Assembly (NCBI GenBank): GCA_036250195.1
Contig: JAVHZZ010000010.1
Location: 106,818,778-106,882,777 of the forward strand
Origin: Mixophyes australis
Taxonomy: Eukaryota > Chordata > Amphibia > Anura > Limnodynastidae
Direction: 5' to 3'
DNA: 64,000 nucleotides
The number at the start of each line of letters is the position of its first letter. The stretch's first letter is position 1. Of this stretch, positions 41,201 to 55,500 are shown piece by piece. A model generated the notes under the pieces. The model was not told the origin of the DNA, searched no databases, and was given only the letters and a program-made list of their open reading frames with translations. The translations under genes were made by a program, and so were the position numbers.

Positions 41201-42056
41201 CCGCAAGGGCCCCCTCCGATGATTAAACACTAGAAAAAACAAAGAGGCGCGGGTTAGAGTCAATGACACAGGGTTAGGGCCGATGATATGAGACAATATA
41301 GGATTTAATGGGCAAAGCTTTGAGGTTTGGAATCGATAATTCACATTCTCTAAAACTCACCGATATGTTTTGGGGGAGACCCTAAAGAATAAAAAAAAAA
41401 AAAAAAAAAAATCTGCATTTTGGTATTTTTTTAAAGCACTGGGGTCTATGGCGATAACGGGGCCCGCTGCACGGGGAAGGAGCGAGCTGTGGGCCCCCGT
41501 TCCCTCCACCACGCTTCCCTGCTCCGGGGCGCCCACAGCTGGTTAGTTCCACCTATGTGTCCGATAATAATCTGATCACTTTTAATAGGTTCATATTGGC
41601 CCACTAGCTGCAATATTAAGCACCTATTAATTGCAGCATAGAGGACAGTGACAGTAACAGTAACAGCAGCTGCAGATCCAGCAAAACAGCAGCAACAACT
41701 CAGACTCTCTGTGTAACATTGTATCCACACAAACTATCCATCAGATACAAGTCATGTGACTTCCTCTGCACACTGCAGCACAACCAATCAGAGGAAGGGG
41801 AGGGGTTACTGCAGTGTGTTCTGGACCACATCCTTCCTCTGCACACTGCAGCACAGCCAATCAGGAGGGGGAGGAGTTAGTGCAGTGCATTCTGGACCAT
41901 ATCCTCTCACTCCTTCCTCTGCAGGCTCTGGCTGTACAGGTAAATGTGGGGGAGGTGTGAGGGGCATGTGGGGGAGGTGTGAGGGGCATGTGGGGGAGGT
42001 GTGAGGGGCATGTGGGGGAGGTGTGAGGGGCAGGGGGCCTATGTACACACACACAC

Positions 42057-42150
<94 letters not shown>

Positions 42151-42183
42151 TACACATATATATATACATATATATATACATAC

Positions 42184-42214
<31 letters not shown>

Positions 42215-42298
42215 CATACACACATATATATACACACACACATATGTCCACATACATACACACACACAGACATACACATATTTACACATACATACATG

Positions 42299-42346
<48 letters not shown>

Positions 42347-45300
42347 TTCATTTATATAGCACCAGTGTACTTTGCAGCACTTTACAATATACGCATATAA
42401 TAGTACATACTTGCCAACTTTCCAGGAGACACCCGAAATTCGGGTCAGTCTCCCGGACTCCCACAAGAGCTGGCATTTCTTCCGCATCCCAAAATTCCGT
42501 TGGTAAAATGATGCGATTCACAGAGAATCACGTCATTTTGGCACCACCCCCCGCGACAAAACGTCATTTTACTTGTGGGGACGGGGCCAAAATGATGCGA
42601 TTCGAGACGCCCCGCCCCCTCCCGCCCCTCTCCCGGACGTCGCCTACTGAAAGTAGGCAAGTACGTAATAGTGTATATTATAACATTACAATGTGGGGAG
42701 GTTTGAGCGACAAGTGGGGGCACGTGGTGAATGCCGAGTGGCTTGTGAGGGGCATGTGGGGAAGTTTCAGAATACATGTAGGGGCATTTTGGGACAAGTG
42801 GGGTCTGAGAGTAACGTGGGCCCTTTTGCAGGTTGAAGGGTCGCACATGTGGCCCTTGAAGTATTTCGGATTATCCATCACTGAGCTACACACTCTTACC
42901 CGTATGTTTTATCATAAATGTAAACGATACGTGATTTTGTTGCTAGTGACATTTCAAAATTAGCTGTATAATAAACCTTACAGGGGATTTTCACTCTAAA
43001 AATGAATTTTAAATATCTAACGTTTCCTAGCAATAATAGACTTTTGGGTTGGGGTACCTTAGACTCGCTGTGTCAGATTTCTCCGGCTACACTGACAACT
43101 GCGCAACATTCTATAGCTGTATTAGGCTGCCGGATGTGTATCAGGTAAAGAGAAAAGTGGGCAATGTCAGGTTTAAGAACAAAACAGTTCTACAACAGAA
43201 CTGGGCCAGCTGCATCCTAACTATAATACGATTACAACCCCCAACTGCAAAGCTGGACTGGCGGAGCTGTGCCCACCCCAGGTAAAGACCTTTATTCATT
43301 TAACAAAATGACCACCAGTGAAATGAGCGTTCAGACAGCTGCACCTCTCAGCCTGTACCAAGGAAGCAGCCAAACATTCCAGACCTGTTAAAACGCAGCG
43401 TTTTGTTTTGCTAATTAATCTCTGACATTAGACATCATCCGTAGAATGCAGGGGATGAGGTAAGGGGTCTGCCATGACATTTCTCAGAGATTGAATCATG
43501 GCAGATAACGGTGCCCCCCCCAAACAGATCTGAGGTCAGTAAGTTAGAATGCTGATAGACACAGGGGCGCGGCCTGTGAACTATTTCGTACCATTTAGCA
43601 ACGCGCCGGGTTCAGGAGACAGCTGGATAACAGATAAATACGGTGACACAAAGTGGTTTAGATAATGTAATATAACGTCATTCTGTAAAAATCTAAAATC
43701 ACCATTGGCTGATTAGTACTCTGCTCCAGCAAAATGTAACCATTGAGCGCATATAAGTACTGCCCCTACACAGGGTTAATTTCTGGCATAACAGGTGACT
43801 GATAAATATTTTCTTACATAATTGGACAGGCATTTGGGGCCTGGCTGTTAGCCCTGTATGAGATGATAATCACCCCCCCCCCCACCCATACAAAATGTCA
43901 ACAACCCTGGGTGCAGGTCAGCCTGTAGCTCAGTGATGGTCAAGGTGCGGCACTAGGGCCACATGTGGCCCCTTCGAGCCGTCACCTGCGGCCTTCAGCT
44001 CCCTCCTGCTTTACTGTCAAATTTGTTTGTTGTAGCTTGTAACGCTGGTGTAAAATGTCTGCTGATATCTTATTACACATAGATGCCTCTTTCTTTGATT
44101 AAATCATACTTGCCAACTCTCCCTGAATGTCAGGGAGACTCCCTGAAATAGGGGTGATCTCCCTCACTCCCTGAAGAGTCTGGCATTCTCCCTGATGCTG
44201 AGCCAGCACAAGACGTGGTTGGCTTCGCCATCTGTGGCATGATGACACAGTTCAGAAATTGTGTCCTATGTCCATGTATTGATGCCTATGGAGGTGGCCA
44301 TTTTCATGGAGACCAAGATTTAATCAAAGACTGATAGGTAAGACAAGATGACTTCAGTAATGGAGACAGAAATGTAAAAGGCACTTCAGTCTCTAGAGAT
44401 TCATTAGCTGCTTTTCTTTAACGTATAGTTGCCTACTCTCCCGGAATGTCCGGGAGACTCCCCCATTTCTGGGAGACCTCCCGGGAGAGCAGGGCAACCT
44501 CCCGATTCTCACCCCGCAATAGATAGGTGTCAGGGGAGGGGCTTAATGATGCAAATATCGCGTCATCTTAGCCCCCTGCTCTAATTGGCCAAAAAGGTGC
44601 CAACTGTTTAGGGGGCAGGGCCAAAATTATGTGATCCGTCAAGCCCCGCCCCACACTCCCACCTCCCCCGGGATCTCCCTGAAGCCAACAAGGAAAAGTT
44701 GCCAAGTATTGATTAAATGTGTTGTTTTATCTTCGTAATGAGATAAAGGGGACCTTTTGAAGGTTAAAGGGCAGCCTGTGTGGCCCCTGAAGTGAACCTG
44801 GTTGCCTATCATGGCTATAGCTGATCACATGGAGATAACAGATATGGATTTTAAATTTTAGATCTTTTCTTTGGTCAAAGCAGAAAATGACCCAGTGTTG
44901 CTGGATCTAAGAAACCCATCAAGGGGATTTCCCAGAAGTTCATTTTCCAGAACTTTCCTTGTTGTGTCGGCGGGGCAATAATGTCAACAGAAACAAAAAT
45001 GCAGACCGTACCGGCAGCCGGCGAGTAATTAGAGCGCCCTGTAATTTTTCAGCGTCCAATTCAAGCTTTAGGCATCTCTACAATACATGTTTTTCTGTGA
45101 TACAACAGGAAATACATATCCCAAAGATGTCCAATGCTTGATACGTGTTTTTCTATCGTATCTCTTGTTCCAGCTCCAGGTCGGGTGTAAGTGCTGATTA
45201 CTAGTGATGACGGCTGTGTATACAGCTAGAACATGTGTTTGTATCAGGAGCAGCTGTAACAATGTATTTTATGTACAGTAGACATTAATAACATCCTAAT

Positions 45301-47484
45301 AAATGTGTTTTATGGGAAAAGAAAAATCTGAATTTTTTTTTAATTTTTTTTAATGTTTAGTCATTAACGACTATAATATTAACAAGCAACGTTAATTTAA
45401 TACTTTTTTTTTCTGGTCATTCTGATGGTAATCTATATTTTCCACATATGTATTGGATGTATCCTGCAGCGTATTGTCTGTCAGATCACTCCTTGCTGAA
45501 TACGGACGTGCATATTTTAAAAAACATAACGAAAAAAAACCAAAAAACGCATTTTACGTTCGTTTTGCGGCCCTTAGTGAATCAGGCCCAATATCTGTAT
45601 AAACAGCGAATTTGGATATAATTGCTTATAACTCCGGGGTGCTATTCACAAGAGAGACACACACACAGCACCCAGAGGCGCACTAAACTTGTACCATCCT
45701 GCAGCGCATTCTCCTTGTAAAGTCTCCTTCCCAGCATGCACTGCCAGCCTACGCAAATCAGCAGCAGCTGGAGCAATGCCCGATACACATTGTATCATTT
45801 GGGGGCAGCGGAAAACCCATCAATCGATATCATCAATGATCACAGCGATAACGCAGTCTATTCAATAAACACATCGGCAGGAATACACAATCTCCTCATC
45901 CGTGTGCTGCCTAGAAGATTACTCACGTCTAAAAATACATTCGCTGTTCCAAAAATCACGGACGACATGCCGTTCCTTTTACAAAAGAAAACATCAATGG
46001 CTCAGACTGCGAAACGCAAATCCAGACCAGATGTTATCAGCGGTGGGGGAAAGGAACGGCGACGGGTGTTGGCAAGAGCTGCGATTGATCTGGGAAGGGT
46101 AGGACACCTCCGAGGGAAGTGGTCATTCAAACACCACTAAACCCAACATTGCAGTTTGCAGATATGGACCACGGAGGTAAAATAATTTTAAATATAATAA
46201 TTAAGCCTACAACTTGACTGCCTGTGTTTCGATCTGTTATTTCCCATCAGAGATTGGCACAGGAAAGTCTAGGTTTCGTCAAAGGTTTGAGAAGTTAAAA
46301 ATAAAGCACTTCTGCAGACATCTGCGAGAATATCCGTATGAAATAAGTGTCTTTGCGGAGACTGCATGGAAACTGTGATCGTCAGACTTCCCGAAAGACT
46401 CTCCAGAAACTGCTGAACAGAAGCAGCGGATGACAACACGCGGAACAAGATGTTCTGAACATGTTTTACAGACGACTCGCATAAGACGTAAGGACACGAA
46501 GGTGGAAAGTAACTCAGAAATGTCTTAACCGGGAAACCCGATAGTTTTACTGATCACACAGAAATATTTATGTGAGATGATTGTGTGCCTGGATACATCA
46601 CAAACTGCTCCTGTCACAACTAACTTACACTTACTATTACCAAAGGAATATAGATAATACTAAGTATATATCATGCTTGTTACTTGTTACAGAAAAATGG
46701 TTATTATTTAAAGGATGACAGAAAGAGTATTGGAATTTTCAAATGTTGTAGCAGCCAATACCTCTTATCGCGAAGCATCAACTCTTATCCGCATGACTCT
46801 GCTCCTGAACCGGTCTCTGTGCTCCCCAAAACACCCACCTGTCCCAACATTGTATAGTGGGCATCTAATGGGGCTGCACTTTGTGTAAATGGTTAATCAC
46901 GTATTTAAGACTTCTCCCGCGCTGCCCCCCTCCACTGGATGGATCTCCCTCGTACTATCGGAGCCTCCCCCACTCTAAGCAGTTTCAAACGGGCATAAAA
47001 AACCCACCTCTTCTTAAAAGCCTTTCAGTCATCTACCTAACTACCTACCCGTCGGCTTCCTCTCCCTCTCTCCCCTTCCTCCTTCTCACACCCTTTGACC
47101 CCGTCCCCTTCTCACTTTCCTTGTGTCCTCTGTCTGTCTGCCCCTCCCTTAGATTGTAAGCTCCTCTGAGCAGGGTCCTCTCTCCTCCTGTTTCCACCAC
47201 TTTGAACTCTGCTCCGCAGCTGCTCTGCCCACCTCCTTCTTGGCCCACTGACTCCACCCCTGCCTATTCTATGCACCCTGTCAGTGGCTCTTCATCTGTT
47301 AGCTCCGCCCACACTCTTGGGCACTTATTCTCCGCTGTGCTGACTTTCCCCCACCCTTCTTATTAGCTGTGCGCTGAACTACCTGAGTAATAGGGCTACT
47401 TGTTTATTGTACTGTAATGTGTACTCTGTACTGTCCTACTGTTTGTTCCTGTACGGCGCTGCGGACACTTTGTGGCGTCTTACA

Positions 47485-47518
<34 letters not shown>

Positions 47519-49449
47519 TGTGCAGATCTTAGGGGTCCTTTTATTAATTTACAGGGTTTTGTCCCATTAGTTATCATCTGTTATTGCAACGATGACAAAT
47601 GATTTTTCGTGAGCATTTATTAAAAAAATCATCCCGGGACAGCGCGTCTGATAGGAGGTTGTCCCAGTGATGACTTTATGTACGTTAAAACTCCAGTCAA
47701 TCGCAAAATGGTTTTGCACATGTATGATCTATGGTTAACTATGGGAAAAGCCACATTGCATTAGTGCCCAGAGAGGAGAGCAGGACGGCCGATACCCCTA
47801 CCACAATACTCTTCCCACAGGATTCAATGGCTGACGCCATTGTGGACAAAACTAGACTTTTCGGAACCCTGGAAGCCAGGGGATATTTTGCAGTCCCCGC
47901 AGTGACCAGGTATGCGGATCAGGCATAATACGTATAGTCAAAGGAGGTTTAGGTGTGGTACTGAATTACTGTTTTTAGGTTTATTGAAGATTTATGAAGA
48001 ATTACATACGGTGACGGGATGTAGTCGAAATGTCGACGATAAACATGTTGGCATCATAACGTTGACGGTCAGAATGTCGACATGTTCATTAGGTCGACAG
48101 AGTTAAAATTTGAATGTCGTCAAGTTGTAAAGTCGACAGTCACAATGTCGACACACCAGATTAGCTTTAAACCGGCAATAACGCGCTGAGCGTTACCGTG
48201 TTCATGGTCGACATCTCATACCTAACCCAAGGTGACGTATGATATGAATTATTTACTTTGACATAAGTAGCACAGTGTAATAACTGCTTCCTGCTGAAAA
48301 AATGAACAGCTGCAAGATCCTGGATTTGCAGAGCGCTCGGATACTGCACAGAAGGCTCAGGCGACCTGTAGAACTACTAGTCCCAGCATCCCCCGACTCC
48401 CAGCTACTGACTTTGGCATGCTGCAAGTTGTAGTCTTGCACCAACTGGAGACCCAGGGAAGTGCCCGATACCTCAAATAAACATTTTGGCTTTTTTTTAA
48501 ATAATAATAGCCAGTGATTATGTGATACATAGTCTAAGTATATGACATTTACCAGGGGAGCGGCCAGTTGGTTGCGCTGTCTTATCTATAATAGGAAGGA
48601 TTCGCTCTTGGAGAGCGGCCAGACCGGTATGCTGGATGAGCACCAGCTGCCTAAATATCTAAATCACTGAAAGCAAACAAGTCTAAGTGAGGATGTTCTC
48701 CCTGTTTCCTTAACACCCCTCTGTATTTATCTGTATAAGGATCAAGACCAATCGTCTTCTGTTACACATGGCTTAACATCCTAGGAGGTCTGGGAGCCGG
48801 ACAAATGATCCAATGCCTAGCAAAGCAAACTAACGCATGTCTTCCTGAACTGAACTGCAGATGGACCAGAATCCTCTCAAACATCGATGGGGATATTACA
48901 CGTTACCGCCAAAGTCATGCTTGTTGACGTTCACCTGTCATCATCATCAGTTATTTATATAGCACCACTGATTCCGCAGCGCTGTACAGAGAACTCATTC
49001 ACATCAGTCCCTGCCCCATTGGAGCTTACAGTCTAAATTCCCTAACATACACATACACACAGACAGAGACTAAGTTGAATTTTGATAGCAGCCAATTAAC
49101 ATACCAGTATGTTTTTGGAGTGTGGGAGGAAACCGGAGCACCCAGAGGAAACCCACACAAACACGGGGAGAACATACAAACTCCACACAGATAAGGCCAT
49201 GGTCGGGAATTGAACTCATGACCCCAGTGCTGTGAGGCAGAAGTGCTAACCACTGAGCCACCGTGCTGCCCACCTACATACTGCGGTGCAGCCATTTATG
49301 AGCAGAACTAATATTCAGAACACTAGGAACTAGCGCTTCCTTAAACTCAGAGATTGGCACATTTTAACTTCATATAATATTAAAAGAAAATTATGTCCTA
49401 TGAAAACAACAGTCTTACTGCACTATAAGATATTTTGCACACATGGAAC

Positions 49450-49531
<82 letters not shown>

Positions 49532-52500
49532 ATCTATCTGTGACACAGCATTAAGCTGGTAACTGCTTGGGAGCAGGAGGGGCAGCCTGGGCGCGGAAGG
49601 CAGGAAATTGCACCATGTCTGCAGTGTATGCTGTGAGCAGACAGATCCTTTCTGTGCACTAAAATCTGCCAACTTCCTCACTTATCAGAAGGAAAATAAA
49701 AAAATGTTTCTACGTTACAGATTCCAGAACGATGCCCTGTTCTGTGACCTGGGACAGAAGGCACATCCTGTACTCACACAGTATAGCACAGCCAATCTAT
49801 ACAGCCCAGCACTAAGAGGTGGTATCATCGGAGACGTTATATATAGACAGTAACCTGAGATCAATACATCTGTAGGAACTCACTGGCTATTTGTGTCCAT
49901 GAGCCCGAAGTAACTCTGGAAGTGTTTTACACAACTAGAAATAGGGGGGTAGTTCTAGCACAGCTGCAGAGCCACATGGGGGTAGTTCTAGAGCAGCTGA
50001 AGAGCCACATGGAGTAGTTCTAGAGCAGTTGAAGAGCCACATGGAGTAGTTCTAGAGCAGTTGAAGAGCCATGTGGAGGTAGTTCTAGAGCAGCTATGAA
50101 GTAACATGGAGGTAGTTCTAGAGCAGCAGCAGAGCCATGTGGAGGTAGTTCTAGAGCAGTCGAAGGACCACATGGGGGTAGTTCTAGAGCAGCTGCAGGG
50201 CACCAGGGAGGTAGTTCTAGAGCAGCTACAGGGCCACAGGTTGTCAAATCTGTGAATGCAGTAATTGCGTAGGAGGTGTATGTACATCTGAGATGCAATA
50301 TACTCTACATATAATACAATCTAATCATAGTATTGAGCACAATTCTGCGCCCAAAAAAAACAAAAAAAAAAACTTTACCCAGCGTCGCTGGTGACATTTT
50401 TGGGAGGTGTCCCTGGTTTAGAGGGTACTCGCAGTCTTTCTGGAAGCACAAGATAAGCTGATTATTGCATATTCTACATTTTGCTGTTATAATGCACCGG
50501 CTTTTCCTTTAGAAAAGAACGTGTTTTATGTGCACATATGTAATTACAATATTAAAGTGCACAAATATATTTTACTTATTTTCATTAACCGATAAATGAG
50601 GGTTTAACAAGCAATATTATAGGGGGATAAAATGAAAAGTTGTATTTAATTAAGGGGGTGGTCCAAAGCGGACTGTAGGCCGTGCTCTGCATGCAGTCAT
50701 GTCTGCACTTGGTGAACAAACTGGCGCATTCGCACCTTCACGTTATCTAGTTAATAACTGGCCCCAGAATCCGGATCCATGGTAACAGCCCTTCTCTATA
50801 TCACATCATTTATGGTTTTCTTTTTTTCATGACCAACGATAAATAAACGGATACAAAAAAAAAATCTTTATCCACAAACATTTTTCTAGTACTTTCAGCC
50901 GTTCAGTCATTTCTAGAAACCCCTTTGCAAATCCAAACACCTCCCGGTGAACTGTTTCGTCATTACCGCCCTGTCCCTATAGGAGAGATCACAGGTGGTA
51001 ACGGCGCACACACAGTGAGCGAGTGAGGTGAGGAGTGAAATATTCACGTCGGGTCTGACATCCACACAGGGACTGACAGAACAGACGCCGTCACCCCGCC
51101 TGAGCTGCAGCTCCAAGCAAAGCCTTTGGCGGAACATCGACAACGTTGCTGGTTGTTATATCTGGAATTACTTGGCACGGAGTAAAATAAGTTCTTTGTT
51201 AAGCAGATTGCCAAAAAATGTTGGTGATGTAACTCAGTTCATCTTTAGTGCACACTAATGTTTAAACAATGGAAACAACAACGGAGATTATCCATAGGCC
51301 TCGGCGGTCAACTGCTAACACACCAAAGACAGAGGAGCTAGTTCTGAGTTCAAAACTTCTGTCTAAAAGGAAAATTCCACCAAAAGTGACAAAAATATAA
51401 ATTTTTCATGGTGTGTGTGATGATATAAAACTAGTTTTTATCAATCTTCCCTGCATCCACATGGCCAACACCGGATGCCTCTTTCTGGTCAACCTGTCTG
51501 AAAAGAGCAGTAGATCCAATACGCGGACCGCGAAAGAAAATTGTATTTTAGCTCATCGACCACCGCCCACATTGGGGTTATTCATTAATATTTCCTGCTA
51601 CCCTTCGGCTGTGCGCTCTTCTAGAGAAAAAAAGAAAGACCGAAATACTTTATTCAACAGTAAAAATGGCAGCTATTGCCAAAGTTACAGGGAAAAACAA
51701 AAATAAAATGCGCTCAAGGGGTGGAAAGTCTTTCTCCGACGAACTGAAAGTATACACAAGAGATATTAATAAACCATTGTGCAGAACTCTCTGTGTATAA
51801 GAGCAGCAATGTTATTATATCAGTATTCGGTAGAAACACTAGTACAAGTTATAACCTGCAGACCTAGGGTAAATATTAGAATTAAGCTCAGTTACACACT
51901 CTTATGTGACTGCTAACAGGCAGATATTACAGAGATATTAAGCAGAGATTAATGAAAACTGGTGCTAAGAGAAAAAAGGTGGTGTTGTTCATAACAACCA
52001 ATCAGCTGCTTGGTTTCATTTTCAAACCTGCACGGGGTATTTGCGTACTACAATCTGATTGGTTGCTATGTGCTAGAATTTAGAGGAGGGGATTCTTTAT
52101 TCCATATATAAACTTGTACCATGCAGACTCGGTCATGCTGTTAGATAGCATGCACTGCAGAACTTAGTTAATAATGTGACTCTTATGTAATTACATGGTG
52201 GAATGTGATTATATGTACTGTAATCCATAGCAACCAGATTATAGTTATCAGCCACAAGCACAGTGTAGAATATGATTTGGTTGCTGTAAGTTACATCACT
52301 TTTGTGCACTTTGCTATTAGATAAGCTGAGATTTGTTTGCACCATGAATTTATGAGTTTACTATCCTGAGATCGGCAGAACGTTGCCCCCAGCTGCGGTT
52401 ATACCAGGACATTGTCTGTGCAGGTTGATGTTACAAAGCAATTAACACAATCTGCTTCTTACCATGCTTGGCAACTCGCCCTGAATGTCCGGGAGACTCC

Positions 52501-55500
52501 CTGAACTAGGGGTGATCTCCCTCGCTCCCTGAAGAGTCTGGCATTCTCCCTGATGCTGAGCCAGTACAAGATGTGGTTGGCTTCGCCATCTGTGGCATGA
52601 TGACACAGTACAGAAATTGTGTCCTATGTCCATGTATTGATGGCTATGGAGGTGGCCATTTTCATGGAGACCAAGATTTAATCAAAGAGTGACAGGTAAG
52701 ACAACATGACTTCAGTAATGGAGACAGAAATGTAAAAGACACTTCAGTCTCTAGAGATTCATTAGCTGCTTTTCTTTAACGTATAGTTGCCTACTCTCCC
52801 GGAATGTCCGGGAGACTCCCGCATTTCTGGGAGGCCTCCCGAGCAGAGCAACCTCCTGGTTCTCGACCCTGCAATAGATAAGTGGCAGGGGTGGGGCTTA
52901 ATGATGCAAATATTGCGTCATTGGCCAAAATTGTGACAATTGTTTAGGGGGCGGTGCCAAAATGATGCGATTCATCAAGCCCCGCCCCGCACGCCCACCT
53001 GCCCCAGGATCTCACTGAAGCCAACGAGGAAAAGTTGGCAAGTATGGATTAGGTCTGCAACGGTTCGCAATTTCCGCAAAATACATCTTCACTGTACTTT
53101 CCGTCCCCCCTTCAGGCACAAGCAGGGGGGACGGCGGCTGAGGGCGACAATTCATAGACGTAGGTACCGGCACGATTTTATTTTTTGACCGCATGATGCC
53201 ACTAGAACATCAACCAGTCAACCTGAGAACACTGTAACTGTATCACCCCATGAGCGTTCCTCGGGCAATACAGGGACTCTCAGCATTTTCTTTTTTAAGA
53301 CCAAGTTGCTGGAGTTTCTATTAAAAGGCTTCTTCTTAATGAGGTTACACTGGTGTCACAGAACCCTCAACCCGGGGTGATTTGTCAGCAATAATCCAGG
53401 AGATTCTTATATTAATGAGGAAGCTCCATGCCCTGCTCCTCAAATAGGCCCTTTGCATTCTGCCAATAAATATCTCTTTATTATAGGGCAGCTATTTATT
53501 TTTGGGGGAAAGAAGGAGCACAGGGCTTCCTGCACTGCGTGTTTGAATGCTCAGCGCTGTTTGGAAGATGATGTGGGTTTGAGAGGGGGGGGATCTGTTA
53601 GATACATTCCACTAGAGAGTTTATCTAACCAACCATGAAAATTGATTAGCCCTTAAGTCCTGTTTCCCTTATAGAACATTTTAAAAACAGAGAAAACAGC
53701 TCCAGGTTCTCTTATCTGACAGAAAACGCCTGTTTCAGGGTGAGGCTGAGAATCGCTGCCATTGTGCACCGAGTATCACAAACACCAGAGCTCCGATTAC
53801 TGAAATATAAGCGGCTGAATAATTTACCAACAAATGACCAGCAGCTGCCTAAATCCCCAGCAAGAGAGCAGAGGATCCGTCTGCTGCGTCCGTGTCTGGC
53901 GGTTCTCTGTGTGGTCTCCTGTACCAGAGGCCAGACATCAATCTTCATTTCGGGAGAATAAATGAAACCGTTTAAAATAACTAAACATGGAAAAAAAACC
54001 ACCAGATTAATCTGCTGGTGTAATAAATACGTCGTAATTAAATTCCATGTAAGAGGAAGTCCTTTGTAGCTCTCATCCTGGCATAGATTGTAACAGAAAT
54101 GTCCCTCATTATAAACTCTTGTAAACGAGCCGCGGTTCCTCCTCGTATAAGGAGAAATATACCCTGTTTATAACATCATCCATAGATACCAACTCGTCAG
54201 TCAAATCAGTCCCTGCCCCATTGGAGCTTACAGTCTAAATTCCCTAACACACACACACACGTATGTTTTTTGGAGTGTGTGTGAGGAAACCAGAGCACCC
54301 GGAGGAAACGCCCGCAAAGTCAGGGAAGAACATACAAACTCCACACACATAGAACCCACGTCACAATCGAACTCATGACCCCAGCACTGTGAGGCAGCAA
54401 TGCTACCCACTGTGCAACCGTGCTGCCCGCAATAAATATTCATACGGCATTAATTGCTAGCAGAGATCTGGACTCCACATTTTGCACATTCCACTGGTGG
54501 CATTAGTCCTGAACGGTTTACAGTCCTCCCCTAATCCCACCACAGCAAAACTAATTAACAATCATCATAATAGTCCTATTGATAGACTATAAATTCTGTG
54601 CAATGGTAAAGATAAAATAGAACTTGAAGACTGAATTGCAAGAACTTTGCACCTATTTCCTGGTAAACGATAGGCCGCATTCTCCTGAATAATGGTTGTC
54701 ACCAATTCATATTATGTCTGCCATAAAATAACTATAAAACCCAATATATCTCAGACATTGGACAACTTATTTTGTATTCTGCAACATACATTTGTATTGT
54801 ATTTAAAAAATGTTAACGTTTAGGGCCTGATTCAGCTTCAAACCCAATGTGAACGCAACCTGCGTTTAATAAAAAAAAATGCACGTAGCGTACAGGAACG
54901 TACGGCCGCGATCAAACCCAAGCGGATCTCAAGATACGTTTCCATTTGAATCTGGGTGTAAGCTCTCGATGACGTCTGCAGGGGCCGATGGGCTCGGTGC
55001 ATTAGAAACAAGAGCGCCTATCGTTGTGCCCACATGCAAAATTAGATTTTGTTTTGAGGGGTGAGATTATTTAAATTGGATAAAGGGTGGAGGAGGGACA
55101 TTTGGGAAGGAAGGTTCCTGTAAAAGGACTCTTAGGTGACATAGATCATATCTCGTCCTACACTTTCAATGACGCATCGTTTGCATCTTCAAGTTTATAT
55201 CATGCACGTTATATTATATGTCCAGCAACCACTATTACTGGAATAATTGCCATCATTCTCGCTCTGGTTACCATAAATGGCTCCAATTAGTCCAGATTTG
55301 CAAATGCAAAGTTTAATTTCATCTACTTTTCTAGGAAAAACCCTTTTCTATTCCCCAAATGCTACTGAAGTTCTCTTCCCAAGAGAAGCCTATTTTCCGT
55401 CTAATAATGCTACGTGTCAGACCCATGACACATGACATCAAGCAACAGAAGCCCCTTTGTTTGTGCTTTATTTGATCACTGTTCAAAATGAATTAAATAC

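Noticed and set aside
42001..42963. 320-codon frame starting [10 protein letters not shown]
   Set aside because: Runs through the 22-base array, the (TA)n tract and two MITE pieces; not a gene.
45736..46140. 134-codon + frame
   Set aside because: No recognisable domain, no splice context or conservation visible; base composition is like surrounding intron.
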